Source: Sphingomonadales bacterium
Lineage (GTDB): Bacteria; Pseudomonadota; Alphaproteobacteria; Sphingomonadales; Sphingomonadaceae
Length of the DNA: 5,291 bases
Assembly: GCA_027486275.1 (NCBI GenBank)
Contig: JAIXPM010000365.1
Span: 1-5,291 of the forward strand
Direction: 5' to 3'
The notes under the pieces were generated by a model. The model worked only from the letters and a program-made list of their open reading frames with translations. It was not told the DNA's origin and ran no database searches. The number at the start of each line of letters is the position of its first letter. The stretch's first letter is position 1. The position numbers were made by a program, and so were the translations under genes. This document shows positions 1 to 5,291 of this stretch, one piece after another.

Positions 1-1026
1 CGTCAGCATCACCCGCAAGATGGCGTGGTCGTCCTCGATGCGCTCACCTATGCCGGCAACCGCGCCAATCTCGATGGCCTGAGCGGCGTCGACTTCGTCC
101 ATGGCGACATCCGCGACACCGCGCTGGTGGAGAAGCTGCTGGGTGAACATGGCATCGGCACCATCGTGCACTTTGCCGCCGAAAGCCATGTTGATCGCTC
201 CATCCACGGGCCGGCAGCCTTTGTGGATACCAATGTGATCGGCACATTGTCCTTGCTCACCGCCGCGCGGACCGCGTGGCTGGCCGGGTCGGGCGTGCCA
301 CACCGTTTCCACCATGTCTCCACTGACGAGGTCTATGGCACGCTGGGCCCGAACGATCCGGCGTTCAGCGAGACAACCGCCTATGCCCCCAACAGCCCCT
401 ATTCCGCGAGCAAGGCAGCCAGCGATCACCTGGTGCGGGCCTGGCACCACACCTATGGGCTTCAAGTCACCACCAGCAATTGTTCCAACAATTATGGCCC
501 GTTCCAGTTCCCGGAAAAGCTGATCCCGCTGTTCCTGATCAACGCTCTGCACGGCCGACCGCTGCCGATCTATGGCGACGGCATGCAGATCCGTGACTGG
601 CTGCATGTGGAAGATCACTGCCGCGGCATCGAGGCGACGCTGCTCAAGGGCCGCGTGGGCGAGACCTACAATATCGGCGGAGGCGCCGAACTGCCCAACC
701 TGACCGTGATCGAAACGCTGTGCGCCGCCGTGGACGCCGCCTTTGCCGCTGACCCCGGCCTTGCCGCGCGCTTCCCGGACTCGCCGGCAGCCAAGGGCCT
801 GCCCACGGCCAGCCTCAAAACCTTCGTCACCGATCGTCCTGGCCATGATCGGCGCTATGCCATTGACGAAACCAAGGCCCGTGGTGAGTTGGGCTACGCC
901 CCGGCGCGGACCTTTGATCAGGGCTTTGCCGAAACCTTGCATTGGTATCTGGCCAATGAAGGCTGGTGGCGCGCCGTGATCGACGGCAGCTATCGTGACT
1001 GGGTAGCAACCAACTACGCGCGCTAA
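1..1026 (+). CDS. rmlB: dTDP-glucose 4,6-dehydratase, 5'-truncated by the window edge
   Basis: Converts dTDP-D-glucose to dTDP-4-keto-6-deoxy-D-glucose with bound NAD+, the second step of dTDP-L-rhamnose synthesis, in the cytoplasm. It is an extended short-chain dehydrogenase. The frame is open from base 1 and about 341 residues are visible. Compared with the roughly 360-residue family, about 20 N-terminal residues, including the GxxGxxG nucleotide-binding loop, lie outside the window. A GTG at 25 is in frame, but the family-like residues before it (ending in HHPQDG) show it is not the start. Visible hallmarks are LTYAGN (nt 40-57), GDIRD, VHFAAESHVDRSI, the catalytic STDEVYG (Thr-Asp-Glu at nt 322-330), YSASK (Tyr 400-402, Lys 412-414), NCSNNYGP, FPEKLIPL, QIRDW and the C-terminal RPGHDRRYAID. 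The loop before RPGHDRR is longer than in the E. coli enzyme. Other rml genes may lie upstream. Assignment to this family is firm; which final sugar is made cannot be told. Confidence 0.95.
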   Translation, partial: RQHHPQDGVVVLDALTYAGNRANLDGLSGVDFVHGDIRDTALVEKLLGEHGIGTIVHFAAESHVDRSIHGPAAFVDTNVIGTLSLLTAARTAWLAGSGVPHRFHHVSTDEVYGTLGPNDPAFSETTAYAPNSPYSASKAASDHLVRAWHHTYGLQVTTSNCSNNYGPFQFPEKLIPLFLINALHGRPLPIYGDGMQIRDWLHVEDHCRGIEATLLKGRVGETYNIGGGAELPNLTVIETLCAAVDAAFAADPGLAARFPDSPAAKGLPTASLKTFVTDRPGHDRRYAIDETKARGELGYAPARTFDQGFAETLHWYLANEGWWRAVIDGSYRDWVATNYAR

Positions 1027-1072
1027 ACCGGTTTTGGTTTCGCCGGCCAGCGAGGCCTGTTAATCCAAGGGC

Positions 1073-2233
1073 ATGCGCCCGCCCCTGCCCCGTGTCCGGT
1101 TCACGGTGATCCGCCAACTGCTGGCCAGCCAGGCCAGCGGCGGTCAGGTGCTGATGGTGGCGGCAGCAGCGGCGATGTTTGCCGCCAACTCAGGGCTGTC
1201 TGAGCAATATTTTCACCTGCTCCACATCGAACTGGGGCCCATGAGCCTGCTGCACTGGATCAACGATGGCCTGATGGCAGTGTTCTTCCTGCTTGTCGGC
1301 TGCGAGATCAAGCGCGAGTTCGTCGACGGCGAAATGGCGAGTTGGCCGCGCCGCATCCTGCCTGGCGTGGCGGCCGCTGCCGGCATGGCGGTGCCGGCGC
1401 TGGTCTATCTGCTGATCAACCGCGCCGCGCCGGCAAACCTGGGTGGCTGGGCCATCCCTACCGCCACGGATATCGCCTTTGCGCTGGGGGTGATGGCCCT
1501 GCTCGGCGACCGGGTGCCGGCCAGCCTGAAGTTGCTGCTCACCGCCATTGCCGTCATCGACGATCTGGGCGCCATCGTGGTGATTGCCGCCGTCTATACC
1601 GAGGGCGTTGATCTGACGGCACTGGCAGCGGCCGGCGGGCTGTGCGGCCTGTTGGCATTGCTGAACTGGCGGCGGGTGCAGGTGGTCTGGCCCTATCTGC
1701 TGGTGGGGGCGGCGCTTTGGGTGGCGGTCCATGCCAGTGGCATCCATGCGACACTGGCCGGGGTGATCACCGCGCTGGCGCTGCCCATCCACCCCAGCCC
1801 CGGAGTCCCGGAAATCCGCGACAGCCCGTTGCTGCGCATCGAACACGCACTGGCATCCATCGTGGCCTTTGCCATCGTGCCGATCTTCGGCTTCGCCAAT
1901 GCCGGGGTGGATCTGCGCGATCTGACACTGGCGGCGGCGCTGGATCCGCTGGTGCTGGGCATCGCCGCCGGGCTGCTGTTGGGCAAGCAGATCGGCATCT
2001 TCGGCGCGATCATGGCGTTGGTGAAGCTGAAGATCGTCGACATGCCGGGCCATGCCTCCACCCGCCAGGTCTGGGGCCTGTCACTGCTGTGCGGCATCGG
2101 CTTCACCATGAGCCTGTTCATCGCCGCGCTGGCCTTTGGCACCGGCAGCGCCCAGGAAGAAGCGGCCAAGCTGGGCATCATCGCCGGCAGCCTCGCCTCG
2201 GCCCTGATCGGGATGGCGGTGCTGCGGCGCTGA
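1073..2233 (+). CDS. nhaA: Na+/H+ antiporter NhaA
   Basis: Inner-membrane electrogenic antiporter that expels Na+ (or Li+) in exchange for protons, giving sodium tolerance and pH homeostasis. The 386 residues match the usual family length, and much of the numbering coincides with that of the E. coli protein. Visible residues include the unwound-helix motif ATDIAFA with Asp133, the IDDLGAI ion-binding pair Asp163-Asp164, Glu78/Arg81/Glu82 and His225 (GIHATLAG) linked to pH response, RIEH at 255-258, and Lys305 in LLLGKQIG, the likely equivalent of E. coli Lys300. The N-terminal ASGG and the late CGIGFTMSLFIAALAF are also typical. About a dozen hydrophobic segments fill the sequence. The ATG at 1073 has only a poor, too-close AAGGG before it, so the exact start is less sure than the gene; a GTG at about 1107 would also retain the core. 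It lies 46 bp after rmlB on the same strand and could be co-transcribed, although the functions are unrelated. Confidence 0.95.
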   Translation: MRPPLPRVRFTVIRQLLASQASGGQVLMVAAAAAMFAANSGLSEQYFHLLHIELGPMSLLHWINDGLMAVFFLLVGCEIKREFVDGEMASWPRRILPGVAAAAGMAVPALVYLLINRAAPANLGGWAIPTATDIAFALGVMALLGDRVPASLKLLLTAIAVIDDLGAIVVIAAVYTEGVDLTALAAAGGLCGLLALLNWRRVQVVWPYLLVGAALWVAVHASGIHATLAGVITALALPIHPSPGVPEIRDSPLLRIEHALASIVAFAIVPIFGFANAGVDLRDLTLAAALDPLVLGIAAGLLLGKQIGIFGAIMALVKLKIVDMPGHASTRQVWGLSLLCGIGFTMSLFIAALAFGTGSAQEEAAKLGIIAGSLASALIGMAVLRR

Positions 2234-2380
2234 TCCGGGATTTGGACCGGCTGCTGCCCGGCACAGTTTTGGCAGTTTTGACGAATCGTATCGATTCAGG
2301 GAAAAATTGGCCGCTATTTCAAGGAGCATCCAGACCGACCCGGATACCCAGCATAGCGCCGAAGCGCCGTGTAGGACAGA
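2234..2380. other. Convergent intergenic region between nhaA and dps
   Basis: This 147-bp stretch separates the ends of two converging genes and shows no credible ORF. It holds a tandem 9-bp-period repeat (CAGTTTTG at 2264-2271 and 2273-2280), a perfect short inverted repeat GAATCG-TAT-CGATTC at 2283-2297, and an A/T patch GGGAAAAATT around 2299-2308. A weak CCGG-CCGG stem (2247-2261) followed by the two TTTT runs could help end nhaA transcription. None of these forms a textbook intrinsic terminator. Confidence 0.4.
2355..2368 (-). terminator. Possible UUCG-tetraloop hairpin after dps
   Basis: Thirteen bases past the dps stop codon, the minus-strand RNA can fold as GCGC-UUCG-GCGC, extended by a G-U pair. 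This is the very stable C(UUCG)G tetraloop context. No U-tract follows, so it may be an mRNA 3'-end stabiliser or a Rho-dependent end rather than an intrinsic terminator. Confidence 0.3.
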
Positions 2381-2875
2381 TCAGCCCAGGTTGGCGCGCA
2401 GCATCCAGGCGGTCTTTTCGTGCACCTGCATGCGCTGAGTGAGTAGATCGGCGGTCGGTTCATCATGGGCTGCATCGGCCAGCGGGAACACGCTGCGCGC
2501 GGTGCGGACAACGGCGAGTTGGTCTTCGGCCAGGATGCGCACCATCTCGGTGGCGCTGGGCACGCCGTCGGCCTCCTTGATGGTCGAAAGCTTGGCAAAG
2601 GCCGAATAGCTGCCCGGCGCCGGTTCACCCAGCGCACGGATGCGTTCGGCAATCAGGTCCACCGCCAGCGCCAGTTCGGTATACTGGCCTTCGAACATCA
2701 GATGCAGCGAATTGAACTGCGGGCCGGTGACATTCCAGTGGAAATTGTGGGTTTTCAGATAGAGCGTGTAGGTATCGGCAAGCAGCCGAGACAGGCCGTC
2801 GGCAATCGCGCGGCGTTGAGCATCAGGCATGCCCAGATTGATTGCATCATCCTTGGCTTTTTTCTTGGCCATCAT
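2381..2875 (-). CDS. dps: Dps-family DNA starvation/ferritin-like protein
   Basis: Predicted to form a 12-subunit hollow shell that oxidises Fe2+ with peroxide, stores iron and, in many members, binds and compacts DNA. The product is 164 residues, the normal size. The inter-subunit ferroxidase ligands are visible as His46 (in NFHWNVTG), His58 (SLH), Glu62 (where E. coli has Asp67), Asp73 and Glu77 ([11 protein letters not shown]). The N-terminus, [10 protein letters not shown], is lysine-rich, as in Dps proteins that bind DNA through a flexible tail. Two ATG codons lie side by side. The Shine-Dalgarno AGGAG (2884-2880) is 4 nt from the first and 7 nt from the second, so the second (2872, giving 163 aa) is probably preferred. 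The gene is monocistronic by layout: a promoter with an overlapping palindrome lies just upstream, and nhaA converges from the other side. Confidence 0.95.
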   Translation of the reverse strand: MMAKKKAKDDAINLGMPDAQRRAIADGLSRLLADTYTLYLKTHNFHWNVTGPQFNSLHLMFEGQYTELALAVDLIAERIRALGEPAPGSYSAFAKLSTIKEADGVPSATEMVRILAEDQLAVVRTARSVFPLADAAHDEPTADLLTQRMQVHEKTAWMLRANLG

Positions 2876-2879
2876 CAGT

Positions 2880-2900
2880 CTCCTATGTCAGCAGCATAGG
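2880..2900 (-). promoter_or_regulatory. dps ribosome binding site partly inside a small hairpin
   Basis: On the minus strand CCTATG (2900-2895) can pair perfectly with CATAGG (2887-2882) across a 7-nt CTGCTGA loop. The AGG of the Shine-Dalgarno AGGAG (2884-2880) is in the right arm. A 6-bp stem of moderate strength could dampen ribosome access. That it regulates dps is inference; the pairing itself is read directly. Confidence 0.45.
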
Positions 2901-2912
2901 CCGGGCACGCAA

Positions 2913-2946
2913 ATGGCGTCCATCGGGATTATCCGATGAACGCCAT
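2913..2946 (-). promoter_or_regulatory. 34-bp near-perfect palindrome over the dps -10 region
   Basis: The left arm ATGGCGTCCATCGG (2913-2926) and right arm CCGATGAACGCCAT (2933-2946) are complementary at 13 of 14 positions, around a 6-bp centre (2927-2932). The centre contains most of the predicted dps -10 hexamer, so a dimeric regulator bound here would cover the promoter. Read as minus-strand RNA, the single mismatch (C2920/A2939) becomes a G-U pair, giving an unbroken 14-bp stem. It could therefore instead, or also, terminate the glycine-zipper operon lying upstream; only UUU follows the stem, so it would be a weak intrinsic terminator. Confidence 0.55.
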
Positions 2947-2957
2947 CGATTTTTCAA
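2928..2957 (-). promoter_or_regulatory. Predicted sigma-70-like promoter for dps
   Basis: On the minus strand, TTGAAA (2957-2952) and GATAAT (2933-2928) are separated by 18 bp. Each differs from the housekeeping consensus at one position. Transcription would begin near 2919-2923 and give a leader of about 45 nt carrying the Shine-Dalgarno hairpin. No GGAAC-type EcfG (general stress) -35 element is seen here. Confidence 0.5.
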
Positions 2958-2989
2958 CCGCTCAGCGGCAGGTGCTTAACGGCAAACGT

Positions 2990-3667
2990 TTAGCGGCAGA
3001 CCACGCGGTTGCGGTCGACGCTGTTGCCGATCACGGCACCCAGCGTGCCGCCGATGATGCTGCCCAGCACCTTGGAACCGCCCGGCGCCAGCACATTCCC
3101 CAGCGTGCCGCCGGTGAGGCCACCGATGATCAGGCCGGTGGTGCCATCGCTACGCCGGCAGTAATAGCGGTTGTCATACCCGCGCCAGATCTGGTCATTG
3201 GCACCCAGATAGCGGGGCTGATAATTGTTGCCGGGGCGATAGAATTGCTCGGCATGCCAGCCCTGGCGGTTCCAACCATCTTGGCGATAGCGCCAATCAT
3301 TGGCAGGCCGGCCACCGGGGCCCCAGCCGCGGCCGTTCTTCTGGCCACGGCGACGGTCATCATCATCCCAGCCATCACGGCGGCGATCATCATCCCAGCC
3401 GGCCCGATAGAGATCGGCGCGATCCTGGCGGAATTCGCGCTGCGCCCGGTAAAGTTCACGCGACTCTTCACGGATGTCGCGGGGATCACCGCGATACTGG
3501 GCCCGGGCGAGATCGCGGCGTTCTTCCTGCACCCGATCATAGCTGCGCGCCACTTCGCGCGGGGAGGCATTGCGGCGATCGCGCCAATCATCATCGCCGG
3601 CCAGCGCCGGGGTGGCGGCGCCCATCGTGAGCAGGGCAAGGCCCAAACTGATTTTCAGGCTGTTCAT
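2990..3667 (-). CDS. Exported glycine-zipper 2TM protein with charged middle region (225 aa)
   Basis: Probable envelope protein of unknown function, with a C-terminal glycine-zipper domain of the 17-kDa surface-antigen type. The start at 3667 is chosen because AAGGAG lies 7 nt upstream and a signal peptide follows at once (residues 1-23, MNSLK, a hydrophobic core, then ALA-G); an in-frame start farther upstream would bury that signal. Residues about 35-90 are highly charged (Arg/Glu/Asp), probably helical or coiled-coil. Residues 91-130 are low complexity, with GWDDDRRRD/GWDDDDRRRG repeats. Residues 168-225 hold Cys170-Arg-Arg, then two Gly-xxx-Gly series (178-190 and 202-214), ending in Cys224-Arg. 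There is no lipobox cysteine at the signal-peptide end. It is the second gene of a pair whose first member shares this C-terminal domain. The two cysteines could form a disulphide in the periplasm. Domain assignment is good; the role is unknown. Confidence 0.85.
   Translation of the reverse strand: MNSLKISLGLALLTMGAATPALAGDDDWRDRRNASPREVARSYDRVQEERRDLARAQYRGDPRDIREESRELYRAQREFRQDRADLYRAGWDDDRRRDGWDDDDRRRGQKNGRGWGPGGRPANDWRYRQDGWNRQGWHAEQFYRPGNNYQPRYLGANDQIWRGYDNRYYCRRSDGTTGLIIGGLTGGTLGNVLAPGGSKVLGSIIGGTLGAVIGNSVDRNRVVCR
3359..3400 (-). repeat. Short in-gene repeat encoding GWDDD units
   Basis: A 15-bp sequence (ATCATCATCCCAGCC on the plus strand) occurs at 3359-3373 and again at 3386-3400, a 27-bp period equal to nine codons. 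It encodes the two GWDDD-RRR units of the 225-aa protein and is probably an internal duplication of a low-complexity linker. Confidence 0.7.
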
Positions 3668-3690
3668 GGTCGTTCTCCTTGAAATCCGGT

Positions 3691-4086
3691 TCAGCGGCAA
3701 ACGGTGCGGCCGCGATCGATGCTGCGACCCAGAAGGCCGCCGACGACGGCGCCGGCCACGGTGGCCACGGTGCGATCATTGCGCCGCGCCACCTGATTGC
3801 CGATCACGCCGCCAGCAATCGCGCCAACAACCGTGCCGGTGCCGCCGCTGCTGCGCCGGCAATAACCGTCGCCATAATAATCGCCGCGGTAACCGGCGTT
3901 GTAGCCGCCATTCCAGCCGCCATTGCGCCGGGGATCGCCGCGATAGCCATTGTCCCAACCGCCCTGATCGCCGCCATTGTAACCGCCATTCCAGCCGGCC
4001 TGCTGCACGGGTTCATGCCACTGCGCCGCGGCCGGGGCGGCGATGCCCAAGGTGGCGAAGAGTGCGATGGTCAGCGTCGTCTTCAT
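3691..4086 (-). CDS. Small exported glycine-zipper 2TM protein (131 aa)
   Basis: Probable envelope protein of unknown function. The start at 4086 is supported by GGAG 7 nt upstream and by a clear signal peptide (residues 1-21, MKTTLTIALF..., ending APAAA before Gln-Trp). The mature protein begins with a Gly/Asn/Tyr/Trp-rich segment (residues 31-75) containing WNGGYN twice (32-37 and 58-63) and YRGD twice. The C-terminal glycine-zipper domain (76-131) starts with Cys76-Arg-Arg, has two GxxxG series (84-96 and 108-120), then GRSIDRG and a final Cys130-Arg. This domain aligns well with the end of the 225-aa protein encoded 23 bp downstream (shared CRRS, TG, GG..GN, SxDR and VCR). The two are therefore paralogues and probably co-transcribed. 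Such domains occur in the Rick_17kDa_Anti family; that assignment is from motif recognition. Confidence 0.85.
   Translation of the reverse strand: MKTTLTIALFATLGIAAPAAAQWHEPVQQAGWNGGYNGGDQGGWDNGYRGDPRRNGGWNGGYNAGYRGDYYGDGYCRRSSGGTGTVVGAIAGGVIGNQVARRNDRTVATVAGAVVGGLLGRSIDRGRTVCR
3899..3997 (-). repeat. Imperfect 21-bp direct repeat within the 131-aa gene
   Basis: Copies at 3899-3919 and 3977-3997 differ at one base (3904 versus 3982) and lie 78 bp apart, which is 26 codons. They encode the two GWNGGYN units, suggesting internal duplication of the Gly/Asn/Trp-rich segment. Confidence 0.7.
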
Positions 4087-4124
4087 GGCCCGTCTCCGGC
4101 TGGTGTTGATGAAGACTGATTCGC

Positions 4125-4144
4125 ACAGATCACATGTGAACTGT
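4125..4144 (-). promoter_or_regulatory. 20-bp near-perfect palindrome upstream of the glycine-zipper operon
   Basis: The core TCACATGTGA (4130-4139) is a perfect palindrome. Beyond one mismatched position on each side, ACAG (4125-4128) and CTGT (4141-4144) also pair, so 18 of 20 bases are symmetric. The centre lies about 48 bp before the 131-aa gene start, where a regulator site would be expected. No convincing -35/-10 pair was found, so it is only a candidate operator. Confidence 0.45.
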
Positions 4145-4145
4145 C

Positions 4146-4171
4146 TGAACGGACTTGTTATCGCCCGTTCA
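4146..4171 (-). terminator. Hairpin overlapping the epmB stop codon
   Basis: TGAACGG (4146-4152) and CCGTTCA (4165-4171) form a perfect 7-bp inverted repeat with a 12-nt loop. On the minus strand the first arm begins with the epmB TGA stop itself. It could end or attenuate transcription between epmB and the glycine-zipper pair, but it lacks a U-tract. Confidence 0.35.
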
Positions 4172-5191
4172 TGTGGGCAGCGCCCACAGCGGCGTCTTCC
4201 CTGCTTCACCCGGCACTTCACGCACGATGCGCGGCACCAGATAGCCGGGCAGCGCCGCCCGCAGTTCAATTTCGATGACGCGGGCACGGGCTTCATCCAC
4301 ATCGAAATGCGCGGCGCCGTCCACCGGATCGGTGAGGTGGAGATAATAAGGCAACACGCCGGCCGCGAACAGCCGGCGACAATGGGCGGCAATGGTGGCC
4401 GCATCATCGTTCACTTGGGCCAGCAACACCGACTGGTTGAGCAGAGTCACCCCCGCCGCCCGCAGCCGGCCCAGTGCCGCCGCCACGTCACCTGAGATTT
4501 CGCGTTCATGATTGCTATGGGTGACGATCACGACGGTGAGCCGTGTGGCAGCCAGCAGATCGACCAACGCCGGTGTCACCCGATCCGGAATGGCCAGCAC
4601 TGTCCGGCTGTGCAGGCGCAGCGTGGTGACGTGCGGGATGGCAGCGATGGCCGACACCAGCGCGGCCAGCCGGGCATCCGTCAGGCTGAGCGGATCGCCA
4701 CCCGACAGGATCACTTCGTCGATCGCCGGATCGCCGGCAATCACCGCCAGCGCCTCGGCCTCACCCGAACGGGTGAGCATAACGGTGCCATAACCCGTGT
4801 GTCGACGAAAACAGTAACGGCAGTGGATGGCGCAGGCACCGGACGCGATCAGCAGCGCCCGGCTGCGATATTTGCGTAAAGTCCCAGGCGCGGCGCGATA
4901 ATCGGCCTCCTCCAGCGGATCGGTGAGGCGGCCCGGCTGCGGCAAGGCTTCCTCGCCGCGCGCCAGCACCTGCAGCAGCAGCGGATCAGCCGGATCGCCG
5001 CGCCGGATCAGCGACAGATAATGCGGCGGCACGGACAGCGGGAAATCCGGCTGTGCGATCACGCCCTCAGCAAAATCCGCCGCTGTCAGCCCGACGTGGG
5101 CCAACAGATCAGCGGTACTGATGCGGGCAGCACGGGCCTGCGCCTGCCAGGCTTCGGCGGGTGGCAGGACAAGATCAACAACGGGGGACAT
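4169..5191 (-). CDS. epmB: EF-P lysine 2,3-aminomutase, radical-SAM and PLP enzyme
   Basis: Converts L-lysine to (R)-beta-lysine, which EpmA then attaches to a conserved lysine of elongation factor P, helping ribosomes pass polyproline stretches. The 340 residues fit EpmB (about 340) rather than the longer clostridial catabolic aminomutases. Visible features are DPLEE (91-95); KYRSRALL; the radical-SAM cysteines Cys120-Cys124-Cys127 in GACAIHCRYCFRRH, which bind the 4Fe-4S cluster; SGGDPLSL (163-170) for SAM; RLHSRTVLAIPDRVT; LLNQSVLLAQVND; PYYLHLTDPVDGAAHF; and the terminal GEAGKTPL with Lys332, the likely pyridoxal-phosphate lysine. No Shine-Dalgarno is visible before the ATG at 5191. The frame stays open upstream to the window edge, but without another start codon. 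The efp and epmA genes are not in the window. The next gene downstream starts 82 bp after its stop and is probably a separate unit. A general lysine aminomutase is the alternative reading. Confidence 0.9.
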   Translation of the reverse strand: MSPVVDLVLPPAEAWQAQARAARISTADLLAHVGLTAADFAEGVIAQPDFPLSVPPHYLSLIRRGDPADPLLLQVLARGEEALPQPGRLTDPLEEADYRAAPGTLRKYRSRALLIASGACAIHCRYCFRRHTGYGTVMLTRSGEAEALAVIAGDPAIDEVILSGGDPLSLTDARLAALVSAIAAIPHVTTLRLHSRTVLAIPDRVTPALVDLLAATRLTVVIVTHSNHEREISGDVAAALGRLRAAGVTLLNQSVLLAQVNDDAATIAAHCRRLFAAGVLPYYLHLTDPVDGAAHFDVDEARARVIEIELRAALPGYLVPRIVREVPGEAGKTPLWALPT

Positions 5192-5291
5192 ACCGGGGGC
5201 GAATAGCGGAGTGCGCCGGCAAAGGGAAACACTGCATCCTTTGCCGCCACTCGTGCGAACAACAGATTTGCGTGGCCTGCGCTTTGCGTTC
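5192..5291. other. Region upstream of epmB containing a 9-bp inverted repeat
   Basis: No start codon for a supported gene is seen. CGGCAAAGG (5217-5225) and CCTTTGCCG (5238-5246) form a perfect 9-bp inverted repeat with a 12-nt spacer. It could be the terminator stem of a gene beyond the right edge or a regulatory site for epmB; there is no U-tract on either strand. A TTTGCGT heptamer occurs at 5267-5273 and again at 5283-5289. Confidence 0.4.

Noticed and set aside
1025..1034. Perfect palindrome AAACCGGTTT over the rmlB stop codon
   Set aside because: It has no loop, so it cannot fold as a hairpin by itself, and a 10-bp palindrome of this kind can arise by chance; the alternative AAACC/GGTTT stem is too weak to call a terminator.
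1190..2053. Minus-strand ORF (287 codons) inside nhaA
   Set aside because: It is a His/Gln/Asp-rich antisense shadow of a gene whose every functional residue is recognisable on the plus strand.
1642..2442. Plus-strand ORF running from nhaA past its end into dps
   Set aside because: It is an out-of-frame reading with Arg/Gly/Ala-rich, featureless sequence and overlaps two firmly identified genes.
2936..3682. Long plus-strand ORF (248 codons) rich in Ile, Ala and Pro
   Set aside because: It is antisense to the 225-aa exported protein. Its hydrophobic composition is what the complement of Asp/Arg/Gly codons gives, and the minus strand has a signal peptide, a good ribosome site and a known domain.
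3679..4119. Plus-strand ORF (146 codons) resembling a membrane protein
   Set aside because: It is a complement of the Gly-rich 131-aa gene; the apparent Ile/Ala/Val runs are a mirror effect of Gly/Asn/Tyr codons.
4118..4140. CRP-like site (TGTGATCT on the minus strand)
   Set aside because: Only one half resembles the CRP consensus; the second half is not matched, and the stronger symmetry is that of the TCACATGTGA palindrome.
4087..4407. In-frame extension of the 131-aa gene upstream into epmB
   Set aside because: It would hide the signal peptide inside the protein and overlap epmB; the Shine-Dalgarno sits right before 4086.
5192..5290. Possible N-terminal extension of epmB by 33 codons
   Set aside because: No ATG, GTG or TTG occurs in this stretch in frame, and the residues do not look like an EpmB or EpmA terminus; the window edge prevents a firm conclusion.

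Overview
The window reads as a GC-rich alphaproteobacterial chromosome segment, most likely from the Sphingomonadales. This assignment is an inference from three things: the high GC content, the style of the RmlB, NhaA and EpmB proteins, and the tandem secreted glycine-zipper proteins with Arg/Asp/Gly/Trp-rich middles that are common in sphingomonads. No rRNA, tRNA, mobile element or CRISPR array was seen.

Layout: the left half is on the plus strand. It holds the 3' part of a dTDP-glucose 4,6-dehydratase gene (rmlB/rfbB, cut by the left edge), followed 46 bp later by a complete NhaA-type Na+/H+ antiporter gene. The right half is on the minus strand. Read from right to left it holds epmB (a radical-SAM lysine 2,3-aminomutase that works on elongation factor P), two tandem genes for exported glycine-zipper 2TM proteins (131 and 225 aa, 23 bp apart, probably one operon), and a dps gene (DNA-binding ferritin-like protein). 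nhaA and dps converge on a 147-bp intergenic stretch.

The genes do not form one pathway. RmlB makes an intermediate of dTDP-L-rhamnose and related sugars for surface polysaccharide. NhaA handles sodium and pH. Dps protects DNA and stores iron. The two glycine-zipper proteins are probably envelope components. EpmB modifies EF-P. A loose theme of envelope and stress physiology is possible but is only inference.

The most interesting structure is in the short non-coding gaps. A near-perfect 34-bp palindrome is centred on a well-formed -10 element in front of dps. A second small hairpin overlaps the dps Shine-Dalgarno sequence. A 20-bp near-perfect palindrome lies in front of the glycine-zipper operon. 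Inverted repeats also flank epmB on both sides. I see no clear sign of a wholly new system; the coding content belongs to known families.
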